Positions 53,104-62,431 of a DNA stretch of 64,000 bases are shown one piece after another. Numbering within the stretch: position 1 is the stretch's first letter; each line of letters begins with the position of its first letter. Under the pieces are notes generated by a model that was not told the origin of the DNA, did not search any database, and saw nothing but the letters and a program-made list of their open reading frames with translations. Source of the DNA: Candidatus Eiseniibacteriota bacterium (lineage in GTDB: Bacteria; Orphanbacterota; Orphanbacteria; Orphanbacterales; Orphanbacteraceae); NCBI GenBank assembly GCA_029262235.1, contig JAJCZU010000007.1, positions 62,001 through 126,000 of the forward strand, read 5' to 3'. The position numbers and the translations under genes are program-made.

Positions 53104-54318
53104 ATGATTCTCTATCTCCTTAAGTTTTTTCCGAAGCTTTCGGAGGCGTTCATTCTCGACGAACTGTGCGAAGTGAAGCGGCGCAGCATCCCGCTTCGCG
53201 TATGGGCGCTCGGACGCTGGCCGGACGACGACGGCGAGCATCCGGAAGTGGCGGTCGTGCGGAACGATGTCGAGTATCTGGACCAGGACGGGCCGGGCAG
53301 AATCCGGAAAGGGATCGCCCTGGCCCGTCTTTCCATGCGCGCAAAGAAGAGAGTGGCGCGCGCAAAGCGCATTCTGCGGGACGACCACGCCGATCACTAT
53401 GGCTACATCTATACGGAATCCCTGCCGCGGGCGATCCGTCTGCGAAAGCTCGGAGTTACCCACATCCACGCTCACTTCATGAGCGAAGCCGCGGATCACG
53501 CGCTCGCGCTTTCTCTGCTGTCGGGGATTCCATTCAGCGTGACGGCGCACGGCTCGGACATTCTTCTCTATCCACATCCGCATCTCGGCCTGATCGCCGA
53601 ACACGCGACCGCGATCTTCACCGCCAGCAAACACAACAGAAAGCACCTGCTTTCCGAAGGTGTGCGCGAGGATCGGATTCGTGTGATTCCGAACGGTGTC
53701 GATACGAACGCCTTTGTTGCAACGGACCGCGCGGGTCGTTCCGAAAGCGCGCCGCCGCACCTGCTCACCGTGGCGCGGCTGACGCCGGTCAAGGGCATCG
53801 ACATCCTGCTTCGTGCGTATGCGAAGTTGAACGAGCAGGGAGTTTCCTTCCGCGCCACGATCGTGGGAGGCGGCCGCGAGCGCGCGCGATTGATCGCCCT
53901 GCGCAATAAATTCGGTCTCATCGACATCGTGAACTTCGCGGGCGACCAGCCCCGGAACGCGGTGCACGACGCCTATCGTGATGCCGATCTCTTCGTGCTC
54001 GCCAGCCGGTCCGAAGGCTTTCCCGTCTCGGTGCTCGAAGCGATGGCCTCGGGCCTTCCGGTCGTGGCCCCGGACATTACCGGGCTTCCGGAGCAGATCG
54101 AAAACGGCGTGCAGGGCCGGCTATTTCCCGCGGAGGATTTCTCCGCCCTGGCCGATACTCTGAAAGAGCTGCTCGCACCCGCGAACCGGGGCGCGCTCCA
54201 CGCGATGGGCGGGGCCGCCCGCGAGCGCGCCGCGACCGATTTCTCTCTCGCGCATACCGTCGACATGCGGCTCGCGCAGTTCGAAGCACATCCAACGCCG
54301 TCACCCCGTGAATCGTAA
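53104..54318 (+). CDS. Family 4 glycosyltransferase
   Basis: The 404-residue protein has the GT-B fold. HIHAHFMSEAADHAL and VTAHGSDI lie in the N-terminal half; VIPNGVDTNAF, LLTVARLTPVKGID and SRSEGFPVSVLEAMASGLPVV with the EX7E-type glutamates lie in the second half. It probably adds a sugar to a surface polysaccharide. A flippase gene follows after 6 nt. Confidence 0.93.
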   Translation: MILYLLKFFPKLSEAFILDELCEVKRRSIPLRVWALGRWPDDDGEHPEVAVVRNDVEYLDQDGPGRIRKGIALARLSMRAKKRVARAKRILRDDHADHYGYIYTESLPRAIRLRKLGVTHIHAHFMSEAADHALALSLLSGIPFSVTAHGSDILLYPHPHLGLIAEHATAIFTASKHNRKHLLSEGVREDRIRVIPNGVDTNAFVATDRAGRSESAPPHLLTVARLTPVKGIDILLRAYAKLNEQGVSFRATIVGGGRERARLIALRNKFGLIDIVNFAGDQPRNAVHDAYRDADLFVLASRSEGFPVSVLEAMASGLPVVAPDITGLPEQIENGVQGRLFPAEDFSALADTLKELLAPANRGALHAMGGAARERAATDFSLAHTVDMRLAQFEAHPTPSPRES

Positions 54319-54324
54319 GGCGAC

Positions 54325-55803
54325 ATGACCGAAGACAACCACTCGCACCATCCCGGCCTCAAGATGCAGGCGGCCCGCTCCGTCGCGTGGACATCGTTCG
54401 CGCAGGTCGGCGCGCAGGCCATCTCGCTTATCGGGACGCCGATTCTCGCGCGGGCGCTCATGCCCGAAGACTTCGGCGTGGTGGTTACGGTCAGTATTCT
54501 GACGGGACTCGTCACGCTGCTCGGTGAGTTCGGCCTGGGCGCCGCGATCATCTATCGCCAGGACGTCACGCAGGAACACATCGCGACCTCGTACTGGTTC
54601 AACATCGTGATCGGGGCCCTGCTGACGGGCATCACGATCCTCGGCGCACCGTTCGCTGCCGAATATTTTCATAATCCGCTCGTCCGCCCTGTCGCCTACG
54701 TTCTCGCCTTCACGTTCCTGATCAACTCGTTCTCCTGGGCACACGGGTGCCTCATGATGAAAGATCTGCAGTTCAAGGCGATGGCGATCATCAATATCGG
54801 GAGCATTGCACTGCGCGTCATCGTTTCGGTCGTGCTTGCCGTTTATTACGACATGGGCGTCTGGGCGCTCGTGTACGGTGAAATCGCCAAGACGATCGTG
54901 AGCTCGATCGCGCGCTTCTTCGCACACCCCTGGCGCCCCGTGCTCGCGTTTCACTGGGACAAGTTTCGCGAGCTGTTTTCGTACGGGATCAACCTGACCG
55001 GCGCGCGCATCTTCGACTACTTCTCGAAGAACGTCGACTCGATCCTGATCGCGCGGCTTCTGAACGCGACGCAGCTGGGCTTCTATAATTTCTCGACGTC
55101 GATGCCGAACAAGGTGCAGTACGAATTCACGCAGTCGATCAACCGCGTGCTCTTCCCCGTTTACTGCCGCGTGCAAAGCGACAACCCGCGCTTCGGCGTC
55201 GGTCTCGTGAAGACGCTGCGCCTGATCGCCCTGATTTCGATGCCGCTGCTGATCGGGCTCATGATCGTGGCGGAACCGTTCGTGCACCTCTACTACGGGC
55301 CCGGCTGGGATCCGGTCATCGCGCCGCTCCGCGTTCTGTGCATTGCCGGCATCGCGCGCGCCATTCTCGGGACGAACGGTGCCGTACTGAACGCGAAAGG
55401 GCGCCCCGACGTCATTCTCTGGTGGAGCATCGTTCGTCTGCCTCTCACGGTCGCGCTGATCTGGTTCTTCGCGCCGCGCGGCGTAGTCGGCATCGCCACC
55501 GGCGTCACGATCGCGGCCTTCGCGTCGATCGTCACGGCATGGATCGGGACGAGACTGATCGAGCTGCCGTTCACGAGGTGGCTCGGCGCGCTGGTCCCGG
55601 CGACCGTGAGCACGTGCGTGATGGCGGCCGTACTTCTCGGCGTGCAGCGCTATGCGCTGCCGATCGGTGCTTCGGAAGCGCTTCAGCTCGGGATCCTGAT
55701 TCCGCTCGGGGGGCTCGTCTATCTCGCCATGGTCCGCACATTTTATCGCGAGGTCTTCGAGGAGATTCTGCAGACGGGCCTCAGCGTGTTCCGCAAGGAG
55801 TAA
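54325..55803 (+). CDS. Polysaccharide (lipid-linked oligosaccharide) flippase, MOP superfamily
   Basis: The 492-residue membrane protein has about 12-14 helices. The N-terminal MQAARSVAWTSFAQVGAQAISL and GTPILARALMPEDFGVVV are typical of Wzx-type lipopolysaccharide exporters. It probably moves undecaprenyl-linked sugars across the inner membrane together with the adjacent glycosyltransferase. Confidence 0.9.
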   Translation: MTEDNHSHHPGLKMQAARSVAWTSFAQVGAQAISLIGTPILARALMPEDFGVVVTVSILTGLVTLLGEFGLGAAIIYRQDVTQEHIATSYWFNIVIGALLTGITILGAPFAAEYFHNPLVRPVAYVLAFTFLINSFSWAHGCLMMKDLQFKAMAIINIGSIALRVIVSVVLAVYYDMGVWALVYGEIAKTIVSSIARFFAHPWRPVLAFHWDKFRELFSYGINLTGARIFDYFSKNVDSILIARLLNATQLGFYNFSTSMPNKVQYEFTQSINRVLFPVYCRVQSDNPRFGVGLVKTLRLIALISMPLLIGLMIVAEPFVHLYYGPGWDPVIAPLRVLCIAGIARAILGTNGAVLNAKGRPDVILWWSIVRLPLTVALIWFFAPRGVVGIATGVTIAAFASIVTAWIGTRLIELPFTRWLGALVPATVSTCVMAAVLLGVQRYALPIGASEALQLGILIPLGGLVYLAMVRTFYREVFEEILQTGLSVFRKE

Positions 55804-55828
55804 TCGCGGGGGGCGCGCAGAGACGCTT

Positions 55829-57013
55829 TCAACGCTCGACTGTAAATCCCGTCACGATTGCCGCCATCCGTTCCGCCACGATTCGGTTCCCCGACTCGCC
55901 GAGGTGAAGGGGATCGATGTAGCGCGGCTCCCGATCACTTTGAAACAGATCCTGGAGATCGTAAAAGTCCGCAGTCGCGGGCACCACTTCCCCTTCGGCT
56001 ATCGCCGCGTACGCCGCCTCGACCAGGGCGCGCGTGCGGCCATCCCGGCGTGCAAGCAGTTCGGATTCGTATTCCGTGATGTCGCCCTTGCCGAACAGCA
56101 GCGGCTGCCAGAAGAAGAGCGGCCGAAAACCGTATTCATCCCCGAGCGCCGTCACCACGCGCACGTTCTCGCGGTAAACCTCGAGCGCGTCTCGAGCGAG
56201 GAGCGAGTCCGCTGCGGTCAATGTCTCGACCCGTTCCGCGCCGCTCTTGCTTGTGCGCGCCTTCCGGGCCCGGCGGCCCGGAACCCGGTTGAAAGTTTCG
56301 CGGAGCGCGGAGTTATTGACGAGGTCCAGCAGCAGCACGGGCAGCACTTCCGCCCGCCGCTCTTCCTTGAATGCGTTGAACTCCCGGACTCGATTGCTCT
56401 CGTTCTGCGGAATCCCGGCGACTCCATTCTGCAGCGCGGCGTAAATGTCGTTGCAGCCGTCGTAAAAGATCACGATGTCCGGGGGTGCCTGCTTGCGCAG
56501 CTCCAGCATCAGGCGGAGCATCTCCTGCGTGCTGACGTAACCCGACTCGCCGAAGTTCGTGGCGTTTGCCGGTGTCCCGGCGTCTGTCAGAAGGCGCGAC
56601 AGAATCGACGGGATCGTATGTTCGTCACGCGCACCGGTTCCCCAGAGCGTCGAGCCGCCGAACATCCAGATGCGGAGGGCGTCGGGCGTTTCCGGGGGTG
56701 CTCCGCCTGCAGTCGCGCGCACGCCGCGCTCGTCGACGTTGATGTACTTCCCCGCGTACGGCGCCCGCTTCCAGTACACGTACGGCGACCACTCCGACAC
56801 ATACGCCGCGTCGAACTCTTTGAAATACTCCGGCACCCAGTCGGCCCCGTGATACGTGTCGGCGGCCGCGCGGGAGTCGAGCGGTTCCCTGCCGCCGGTG
56901 CCGAGGGCGCGACAGGCCAGTTCGAGCACAACCAGCAGAACGAGCGTAGCGCCGAGTATCAGCCATGCGTCGCGTGTAAAACGGGCAAGGAGCCTGCTTT
57001 GTTTTCGTATCAA
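55829..57013 (-). CDS. SGNH/GDSL-like hydrolase with N-terminal membrane anchor
   Basis: The 394-residue protein has one N-terminal membrane helix (LILGATLVLLVVLELAC). The SGNH blocks are IWMFGGSTLWG with the nucleophile Ser, GESGYVSTQE, VIFYDGCNDI with the Asn, and DPLHLGESGN with the catalytic Asp and His. Such anchored enzymes often acetylate or deacetylate exported polysaccharides, which fits the neighbouring flippase and glycosyltransferase, although it is on the opposite strand. Confidence 0.85.
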   Translation of the reverse strand: MIRKQSRLLARFTRDAWLILGATLVLLVVLELACRALGTGGREPLDSRAAADTYHGADWVPEYFKEFDAAYVSEWSPYVYWKRAPYAGKYINVDERGVRATAGGAPPETPDALRIWMFGGSTLWGTGARDEHTIPSILSRLLTDAGTPANATNFGESGYVSTQEMLRLMLELRKQAPPDIVIFYDGCNDIYAALQNGVAGIPQNESNRVREFNAFKEERRAEVLPVLLLDLVNNSALRETFNRVPGRRARKARTSKSGAERVETLTAADSLLARDALEVYRENVRVVTALGDEYGFRPLFFWQPLLFGKGDITEYESELLARRDGRTRALVEAAYAAIAEGEVVPATADFYDLQDLFQSDREPRYIDPLHLGESGNRIVAERMAAIVTGFTVER

Positions 57014-57145
57014 CTTTCACCGCCCTGCCTGTCTCGAAAGCAAACGAGCATAGGTACGCATCGGCGATCCGTTGCGCAGGCGAGGCGAACAACCCCGACC
57101 GCGCTCCTTGAGTCTAGCCCCTGACAAGTCCGGCCGAAACACGAA

Positions 57146-57175
57146 AACGCCCGACCTCCTGCGAGACCGGGCGTT
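57146..57175 (-). terminator. Terminator of the MsrB-MsrA gene
   Basis: AACGCCCG (57146-57153) and CGGGCGTT (57168-57175) form an 8-bp stem. On the minus strand TTTTCGTGTTT follows. It lies 41 nt after the stop at 57217. Confidence 0.65.
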
Positions 57176-57216
57176 CGTAATCTTCGTTCGTTGCCGATCG
57201 TCAGAGATCGGCCGTG

Positions 57217-58356
57217 TCAGTCAACTGCCTGGAACTTGCGCACGTAATGGCACGTGTACCCGTTCGGGTTCTTTTCGAGGTAGTCCTGGTGATAGTCCTC
57301 CGCTTTGTAGAACGGACCCGCCGCCACCACTTCCGTTACGATCGGTTTCTTCCAGTAGCCGGCTTCTTCCACCTTCTTGATCACGCGCACGGCGGTTTCG
57401 CGCTGGTCATCGTCGTGGAAAAAAATCGCCGAACGATACTGTGACCCGCGATCGTTCCCCTGCTGATCCTTCGTCGTGGGATCGTGCATGCGGAAAAAGT
57501 GATCGAGAAGGGTTTCGAAGCTGACCGCTGACGGATCGAACGTGATTTGAAGCGTTTCCGCGTGGCCCGACCGTCCGCCGCTTACATCACGATACGTAGG
57601 ATTATCGACCGTGCCGCCGGTATATCCGACTTCGGTTTCGATCACGCCGGGGATCTCGCGCAGAATGTCTTCCATTCCCCAGAAACACCCACCGGCCAGC
57701 GTTGCTGTTTCAGTCTTGCCGGTCATCGCTGCCGCCTCCTGTTCTTCATCCGGAAACATCATGGCAAACTCCCCGTACCCCTGCGCGCTGAGCTGCGCGG
57801 CAGGAATAAAATCGAGGGCCGCCGAATTGATACAGTAACGCAAACCGGTCGGCGCCGGTCCGTCTTCGAACACGTGCCCGAGATGCGAGTCGGCATTTTT
57901 CGAGCGGACTTCCATCACGCGCGTTTGATACTTCGGGTCCTGGCGTTCGACAACAAGTTCGTCCACGAGCGGCTTCGTAAAGCTCGGCCACCCGGTGCCC
58001 GACCGAAACTTGTCCTTCGAGCTGAAGAGCGGTTCCCCGGATACCACATCGATGTAGATCCCCGCTTCCTTGTTGTTCCAGTACTCGTTCTGAAACGGAT
58101 ACTCCGTGCCATCGCGCTGTGTCACACGGTACTGCTCTTCGTCGAGCGCTTCGCGCAGCACATCATCGGAGGGCTTCGAGAACGTGCGCCACTCACCCGC
58201 CGCGCGATCCGGCCCGCGGCCCGATTTCATGTTCTCGCTCGTCGGGCTCGATCCGGTCTCCTGCGCCGTTCCCTTCTTCGCGATCATCGAAAAACCCGCG
58301 ATCAGGGCGATCACCGAAACCGCCATACCCAGAAATCGAATCGGATTGTCGCTCAT
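57217..58356 (-). CDS. Bifunctional methionine sulfoxide reductase MsrB-MsrA
   Basis: The 379-residue protein starts at ATG 58356, which has GGAG at good distance; ATG 58362 is also possible. A membrane or signal segment (about 8-26) precedes an MsrB domain (about 50-190) with the catalytic Cys in [13 protein letters not shown]. It lacks the CxxC zinc pairs seen in many MsrB. The MsrA domain (about 215-365) has GGCFWG with the active Cys. The order B-A is the reverse of many fusions. It repairs oxidised Met, probably in the periplasm. Confidence 0.92.
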   Translation of the reverse strand: MSDNPIRFLGMAVSVIALIAGFSMIAKKGTAQETGSSPTSENMKSGRGPDRAAGEWRTFSKPSDDVLREALDEEQYRVTQRDGTEYPFQNEYWNNKEAGIYIDVVSGEPLFSSKDKFRSGTGWPSFTKPLVDELVVERQDPKYQTRVMEVRSKNADSHLGHVFEDGPAPTGLRYCINSAALDFIPAAQLSAQGYGEFAMMFPDEEQEAAAMTGKTETATLAGGCFWGMEDILREIPGVIETEVGYTGGTVDNPTYRDVSGGRSGHAETLQITFDPSAVSFETLLDHFFRMHDPTTKDQQGNDRGSQYRSAIFFHDDDQRETAVRVIKKVEEAGYWKKPIVTEVVAAGPFYKAEDYHQDYLEKNPNGYTCHYVRKFQAVD

Positions 58357-58506
58357 TTTCATACTCCAAAGGTAACAGGGGTGGGCGCTCTCCTCAGCCC
58401 ACCTTACGAAAAGGTCTGTCCATTGTGACCGTCCGTCAAGGGAGAGGCCCCGCCCCCCGCATACAGGTGGCCTGTCGGGCGCTCCCCTCGGCATCTACAG
58501 GAGCTA

Positions 58507-58520
58507 TTAGGCCAGCCTAA
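58507..58520. promoter_or_regulatory. DtxR-type box before the regulator gene
   Basis: TTAGGC-CA-GCCTAA is a perfect 6-2-6 palindrome similar to the core of DtxR/IdeR boxes. It is 73 nt before the regulator start, just upstream of the putative -35. The reverse complement of the same 14 bases is before the TonB receptor gene. Confidence 0.7.
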
Positions 58521-58528
58521 CTTTTACC

Positions 58529-58557
58529 TTGTCGATCCGCCCACGCTTCGGTATCTT
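58529..58557 (+). promoter_or_regulatory. Putative promoter of the DtxR-type gene
   Basis: TTGTCG (58529-58534) and TATCTT (58552-58557) are 17 nt apart and 36 nt before the ATG. The DtxR box adjoins the -35, in a position suited to regulation. Confidence 0.5.
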
Positions 58558-58593
58558 CTTCAGTGTATTCGATCACCGAGCCCGGAGTGCCGT

Positions 58594-59076
58594 ATGGACG
58601 TCCATCTTACGCCGAACATGGAAATGTACCTGAAGACGATTCTTGAAATCGATCTCGAGGGGTCCGAGGCACGCGTCAAGATGATCGCGGACCGCCTCGG
58701 CGTGACCATGCCGAGCGTCAGTGGTGCCGTAGACAACCTGCGCAAAAAGGGCCTCGTCGGCCACAACCCGTACGGCAAGGTCGCGTTGACCGAGGAAGGG
58801 CGGATCGTTGCCCTTAAAGTCAAAGAGCAGAACGACTTACTGTATCGGTTCCTGCGCGAGGTCCTTGGCGTTCCCGACCGTATCGCCAAGGAAGACGCCT
58901 GCACGCTGGAGCACGTCGTGAGCCGGACGACCTTGAATCGACTCTCGCGGTTTCTCGAGTTCGTGCAGGTATGCCCGCTCGGCCCGGGGGATATCGTGGC
59001 CGATTTCGTGAACTGGGTGAATGAGACCGACCAGGCGCGCGGCGCCCAGCCGCAGCAGGAGCGTACGGCCTCGTGA
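58594..59076 (+). CDS. DtxR/MntR-family metal-dependent transcriptional regulator
   Basis: The 160-residue protein has an N-terminal winged helix (EMYLKTILEIDLEGSEARVK, ADRLGVTMPSVSGAVDNLRKKGLV) and a dimerisation/metal domain with DRIAKEDACTLEHVVS, which carries the Cys, Glu and His ligands expected in DtxR-type regulators. The C-terminal SH3-like domain of IdeR is absent. With Fe(II) or Mn(II) it should repress target genes; palindromic boxes stand before itself and the TonB receptor gene. Confidence 0.92.
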   Translation: MDVHLTPNMEMYLKTILEIDLEGSEARVKMIADRLGVTMPSVSGAVDNLRKKGLVGHNPYGKVALTEEGRIVALKVKEQNDLLYRFLREVLGVPDRIAKEDACTLEHVVSRTTLNRLSRFLEFVQVCPLGPGDIVADFVNWVNETDQARGAQPQQERTAS

Positions 59077-59098
59077 CGCGCTTTTACAGGGGCATGAG

Positions 59099-59142
59099 TT
59101 AGCCGCCCCTAATTTTTAGAATGTCTAGTTAGGCTGGCCTAA
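59099..59142 (+). promoter_or_regulatory. DtxR-type boxes before the TonB receptor gene
   Basis: TTAGGC-TG-GCCTAA (59129-59142) is a perfect palindrome and the reverse complement of the box at 58507. An imperfect second site TTAG...CTAA is at 59099-59112. They lie 80-125 nt before the receptor start. Confidence 0.7.
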
Positions 59143-59222
59143 CTTGGCCCGCCCTGCTGCCTGGATACAGACCTGCGTGATCGCAGGATCGCATCGTCAC
59201 GATGTGCGAAAGGACCAAAACA

Positions 59223-61628
59223 ATGAGTCGCCGCCTTCTCCGTACCTGCTGTGCAGCACTGGTGATCGCCGCTTCCGCCGGGCTGTTCCCGCCCGTCACA
59301 CACGCCGACGAAACACCCGCGCAGGTGCATGCTCCCGAACGGGAATCCGCATCCGGGCAGAAGTCGGCTCTCGAACGGAAACTGGCCCCCGAAAAGGAAA
59401 CCGCCGGTTCGCGGGCTGATTCAGGAGCCGCCGGGGACGAGATCCTTGTCGTGGCAGCCGGAAGCGGATCGATTCCCGAACGGATCGCGAGGCGCATTCG
59501 TGTAACCGGCGCGCCGAATCGCGTCGATCAGATCCCGGGCTCGGCAGACTACCTCGACTTTCGCGCTCTGCAGAATCAAAACCAGGGCTTCGACGACATT
59601 CATCGCATTCTGTTCCGCCTGCCCGGCATCAACATCACGGAAGAAGACGGCTACGGACTGCGACCGAATATCGGCATGCGCGGCACCGGCACCGAGCGGA
59701 GCGCGAGTATCACGGTAATGGAAGACGGCATTCTCGCCGCGCCCGCCCCCTACTCGGCGCCGAGCGCGTACTACTTCCCGATCGCCGGCCGCATGGAAGG
59801 CGTGGAGGTGCGCAAGGGGTCGAGCCAGATCAAGTTCGGCCCGCGCACGAACGGCGGCGCGCTGAACCTGCTCTCGACGAGCGTTCCCGACGACCTTCGC
59901 TTCCGGCTTCGCATTGCGGGCGGCCAGGATCGCATGCGCAAGCTGCACGCGAGCTACGGCGACGCCCGCTCGCTCGGTGCGGGCGCGGGCACTCTCGCCT
60001 GGCTCGTCGAAACGTACCAGATCGAAAACAACGGGTTCAAAGAGCTGCCGAACGGCGACAACACCGGGTTCGACGTCGTGGATTACATGGGGAAACTTCA
60101 GTACCGTACCCCCGCAAGCGCGCGTTTCCCGCAGGAATTCACGTTCAAGGCGGGACGGACCGACGAAACCTCGCACGAAACGTACCTCGGGCTGACGGAG
60201 GCCGACTTTGCCGCGAATCCGTACGCACGCTACGCCGGGTCACAGGAAGATGAAATGACCACGGACCACGAGCAATACTCGTTCCGCCACTTCTTCCAGG
60301 CGAGCGAGAACCTCGACTTCACGTCGACCGTCTATCGCAATGACTTTTCGCGCAACTGGTACAAGCTCGACAAAGTGGACGGCGCTTCGATCGCCACGAT
60401 ACTGAGCGACCCCGGCGCGAACGCCGACGCGTTCGCGATCGTGAAAGGCGGCGCGAGCGGCGACGACGCGCTCGCCGTAAAGGCCAACAATCGCACGTAC
60501 TACTCGCAGGGTGTCGAACTCATCACCGGATACGGTTTGCGCGCCGGTCGCAGCTGGCACGATCTCGAGTTCGGCATTCGCCTTCATGAGGACGAAGAGG
60601 ATCGCTTTCAGCACAGCGATCTTTACCGCATGGAGGAGGACGGTTCGATGGTGCTCACGACCGCCGGCACACCCGGGGCGGCCGGGGGCGGCGACAACCG
60701 GGTGAACGCGGCCCGTGCCCTCGCGCTGTTCGCCCAGGACCGCATCGTCGCCGGCGACTTCACGATCATTCCCGGCATTCGCTTCGAAACGATCGACACG
60801 AAGCGCGAGCAGTACGGCGCGAACGACGCCGACCGCGCGACCGCACCCGCGACATCGCGCGCCACCACGCGTGCCCTCGTTCCCGGCGCCGGTATCAGCT
60901 ACCAGTGGAATCGCGCCGTCTCGACCTTCGGCGGCGTGCATAAAGGCTTCGCGCCTCCGGGCCCCGGCATGAGCAACGACACGAAGGCCGAAACGAGCGT
61001 CAACTACGAACTCGGCTCGCGTTACGAGCACCGCGACCTGCAGGCGCGCGCCGTCGGTTTCTACAATCGCTACGACAACCTGCTCGGCAAGGACACGTTC
61101 TCGTCCGGCGGAACCGGGAGCGGCGACCTCTTCAATGCCGGCCAGGTCAACGCATACGGTCTCGAGACGAACTTTGCCATCGACGCCGGACGCCGGCTCG
61201 CATGGCCCGTCGGCGTGCCCGTCACGTTCGCCTACACGTACACCATCGCCGAGTTTCAATCCTCTTTCGACAGCGCCTTCGAACCGTGGGGCGCCGTCGA
61301 TTCCGGCGACCGCATTCCGTATATCCCCGAACACCAGTTCAGCGTCGGCCTCGGTTTCGAGCGCGCCCGCTGGCGTGCCGAAGTGTTCGGCAACTACATG
61401 AGCGAGATGCGAACAGAAGCCGGCCAGGGCGCGATTCCCGATAATCAGAAGACCGACGCCCGCATCGTTCTCGATGTAACCGGCGAGCTTTCCCTTGCCG
61501 ACAACGTGCGCGGATTCCTCTCGATCAACAACATCACCGACGAGACCTACAACACCGCGCGCCGCCCCGCCGGACTTCGGCCGGGACTGCCGAGAAGATT
61601 TATCACGGGAGTGAAATTCGGATTGTAG
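59223..61628 (+). CDS. TonB-dependent outer-membrane receptor (iron or siderophore type)
   Basis: The 801-residue protein begins at ATG 59223 with AAAGGA before it. A signal peptide (1-28), a Glu/Lys-rich linker and a TonB-box-like segment (EILVVAAGSG) precede the plug domain (about 90-215: VDQIPGSADYLD, LPGINITEEDGYGLRPNIGMRG, GVEVRKGSSQIKFGP). The 22-strand barrel follows to the end (ITGVKFGL). FecA-like features and the DtxR boxes upstream point to ferric chelate uptake. An Fbp-type ABC importer follows after the repeat cluster. Confidence 0.93.
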   Translation: MSRRLLRTCCAALVIAASAGLFPPVTHADETPAQVHAPERESASGQKSALERKLAPEKETAGSRADSGAAGDEILVVAAGSGSIPERIARRIRVTGAPNRVDQIPGSADYLDFRALQNQNQGFDDIHRILFRLPGINITEEDGYGLRPNIGMRGTGTERSASITVMEDGILAAPAPYSAPSAYYFPIAGRMEGVEVRKGSSQIKFGPRTNGGALNLLSTSVPDDLRFRLRIAGGQDRMRKLHASYGDARSLGAGAGTLAWLVETYQIENNGFKELPNGDNTGFDVVDYMGKLQYRTPASARFPQEFTFKAGRTDETSHETYLGLTEADFAANPYARYAGSQEDEMTTDHEQYSFRHFFQASENLDFTSTVYRNDFSRNWYKLDKVDGASIATILSDPGANADAFAIVKGGASGDDALAVKANNRTYYSQGVELITGYGLRAGRSWHDLEFGIRLHEDEEDRFQHSDLYRMEEDGSMVLTTAGTPGAAGGGDNRVNAARALALFAQDRIVAGDFTIIPGIRFETIDTKREQYGANDADRATAPATSRATTRALVPGAGISYQWNRAVSTFGGVHKGFAPPGPGMSNDTKAETSVNYELGSRYEHRDLQARAVGFYNRYDNLLGKDTFSSGGTGSGDLFNAGQVNAYGLETNFAIDAGRRLAWPVGVPVTFAYTYTIAEFQSSFDSAFEPWGAVDSGDRIPYIPEHQFSVGLGFERARWRAEVFGNYMSEMRTEAGQGAIPDNQKTDARIVLDVTGELSLADNVRGFLSINNITDETYNTARRPAGLRPGLPRRFITGVKFGL

Positions 61629-61688
61629 ATGGGAAGGAAAAGAAGGGGCTCGCCTCGGAATCAATTCTCTCGACCGCTCGGCCTGGGG
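61629..61688 (-). repeat. Family B, half copy B0
   Basis: This 60-nt block equals the first 60 nt of B1 (61689-61748) except for a G/A change and differences at the end. It is a tandem duplication of one arm and part of the core, without the complementary arm. Confidence 0.85.
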
Positions 61689-61821
61689 ATGGGAAGGAAA
61701 AGAAGGGGCTCGCCTCAGAATCAATTCTCTCGACCGCTCGGCCTGGCCAAATGGCCAAGTAAAGAGGCCTCGCGGATCCGAGAACTGATTCCGCGCCGAG
61801 GCTTTCGTTTCCTTTTTGGAA
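61689..61821 (-). repeat. Family B, copy B1
   Basis: The arms CGCCTCAGAATCAATTCTC and GAGAACTGATTCCGCGCCGAG are complementary around the core. The core carries a doubled TGGCCA (TGGCCAAATGGCCAA) and a GGATCCG near one arm. Confidence 0.85.
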
Positions 61822-61855
61822 GCGGGAAGAAAAGAGAAGAGTAGAAGGCGGAAGG

Positions 61856-61984
61856 GATGGGAAAGGAAAGAAGGGGCTCGGCTCGGAATCAATTCTCTCG
61901 ACCGCTCGGCCTGGCCTAATGGCCAAGTAAAGAGGCCTCGCGGATCCGAGAACTGATTCCGCGCCGAGGCTTTCGTTTCCTTTA
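61856..61984 (-). repeat. Family B, copy B2
   Basis: It is nearly identical to B1 (a few changes such as CTCGGCTCGG in the arm and CCTAATGGCC in the core) and ends in the same TTTCGTTTCCTTT tail. Confidence 0.85.
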
Positions 61985-62077
61985 TTGAGGGCGGGAAGAG
62001 AAGAGGCGGAAAGGCGAGCGGAGTGGGCGGTGCAGTTGGGGTGGCGAGCGATGGCGAACCGCTTGCGCTCTTGATTC

Positions 62078-62097
62078 TTCCCGCCGCGCGGCGGGAA
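62078..62097. repeat. Perfect 20-bp palindrome
   Basis: TTCCCGCCGC followed by GCGGCGGGAA forms a perfect inverted repeat with no loop. It marks the boundary between the minus-strand copies B0-B2 and the plus-strand copies B3-B5. Confidence 0.75.
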
Positions 62098-62150
62098 TGT
62101 CGAGGCGCCACGGAACAGAAACCATCGCAGTGCTTCGTGCGATGAAGATG

Positions 62151-62258
62151 TTTTCCTTCCGGGGCGCGACGGGCTTCCCGGATCCCGCGAGGCTCCGTAC
62201 TTGGCCAGTTGGCCAGCCGAGCGGGTCGAGGGAAGTTCGAGCGCCCCGGACCAGAAAG
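62151..62258 (+). repeat. Family B, copy B3
   Basis: The core (GGATCCCGCGAGGCTC, TACTTGGCCAGTTGGCCA, CCGAGCGGGTCGAG) matches the reverse complement of B1 and B2. The arms are different: TCCGGGGCGC pairs with GCGCCCCGGA and CTTCCC with GGGAAG. Confidence 0.85.
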
Positions 62259-62289
62259 CCCTCTTCTGTTCGCTCGTGCGATGAAGATG

Positions 62290-62398
62290 TTTTCCTTCCG
62301 GGGCGCGATGAGCTTCCCGGATCCCGCGAGGCTCCGTACTTGGCCAGCTGGCCAGCCGAGCGGGTCGAGGGAAGCGCAAGCGCCCCGGGCCGGGGTTC
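62290..62398 (+). repeat. Family B, copy B4
   Basis: It lies 139 nt after B3 and shares the 14 or more bases preceding it (GCGATGAAGATG) with B3, as well as the same core and arm class. The right arm reads GGGAAGCGCAAGCGCCCCGG. Confidence 0.85.
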
Positions 62399-62431
62399 CT
62401 TATTCCTGTCGCATGAACAGCGCAGATGAAT

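Noticed and set aside
60240-62111. Open frame of 623 codons opposite the TonB receptor running into the repeats
   Set aside because: The receptor frame is certain. The extension reads through B0-B2 and gives repeated low-complexity peptides.
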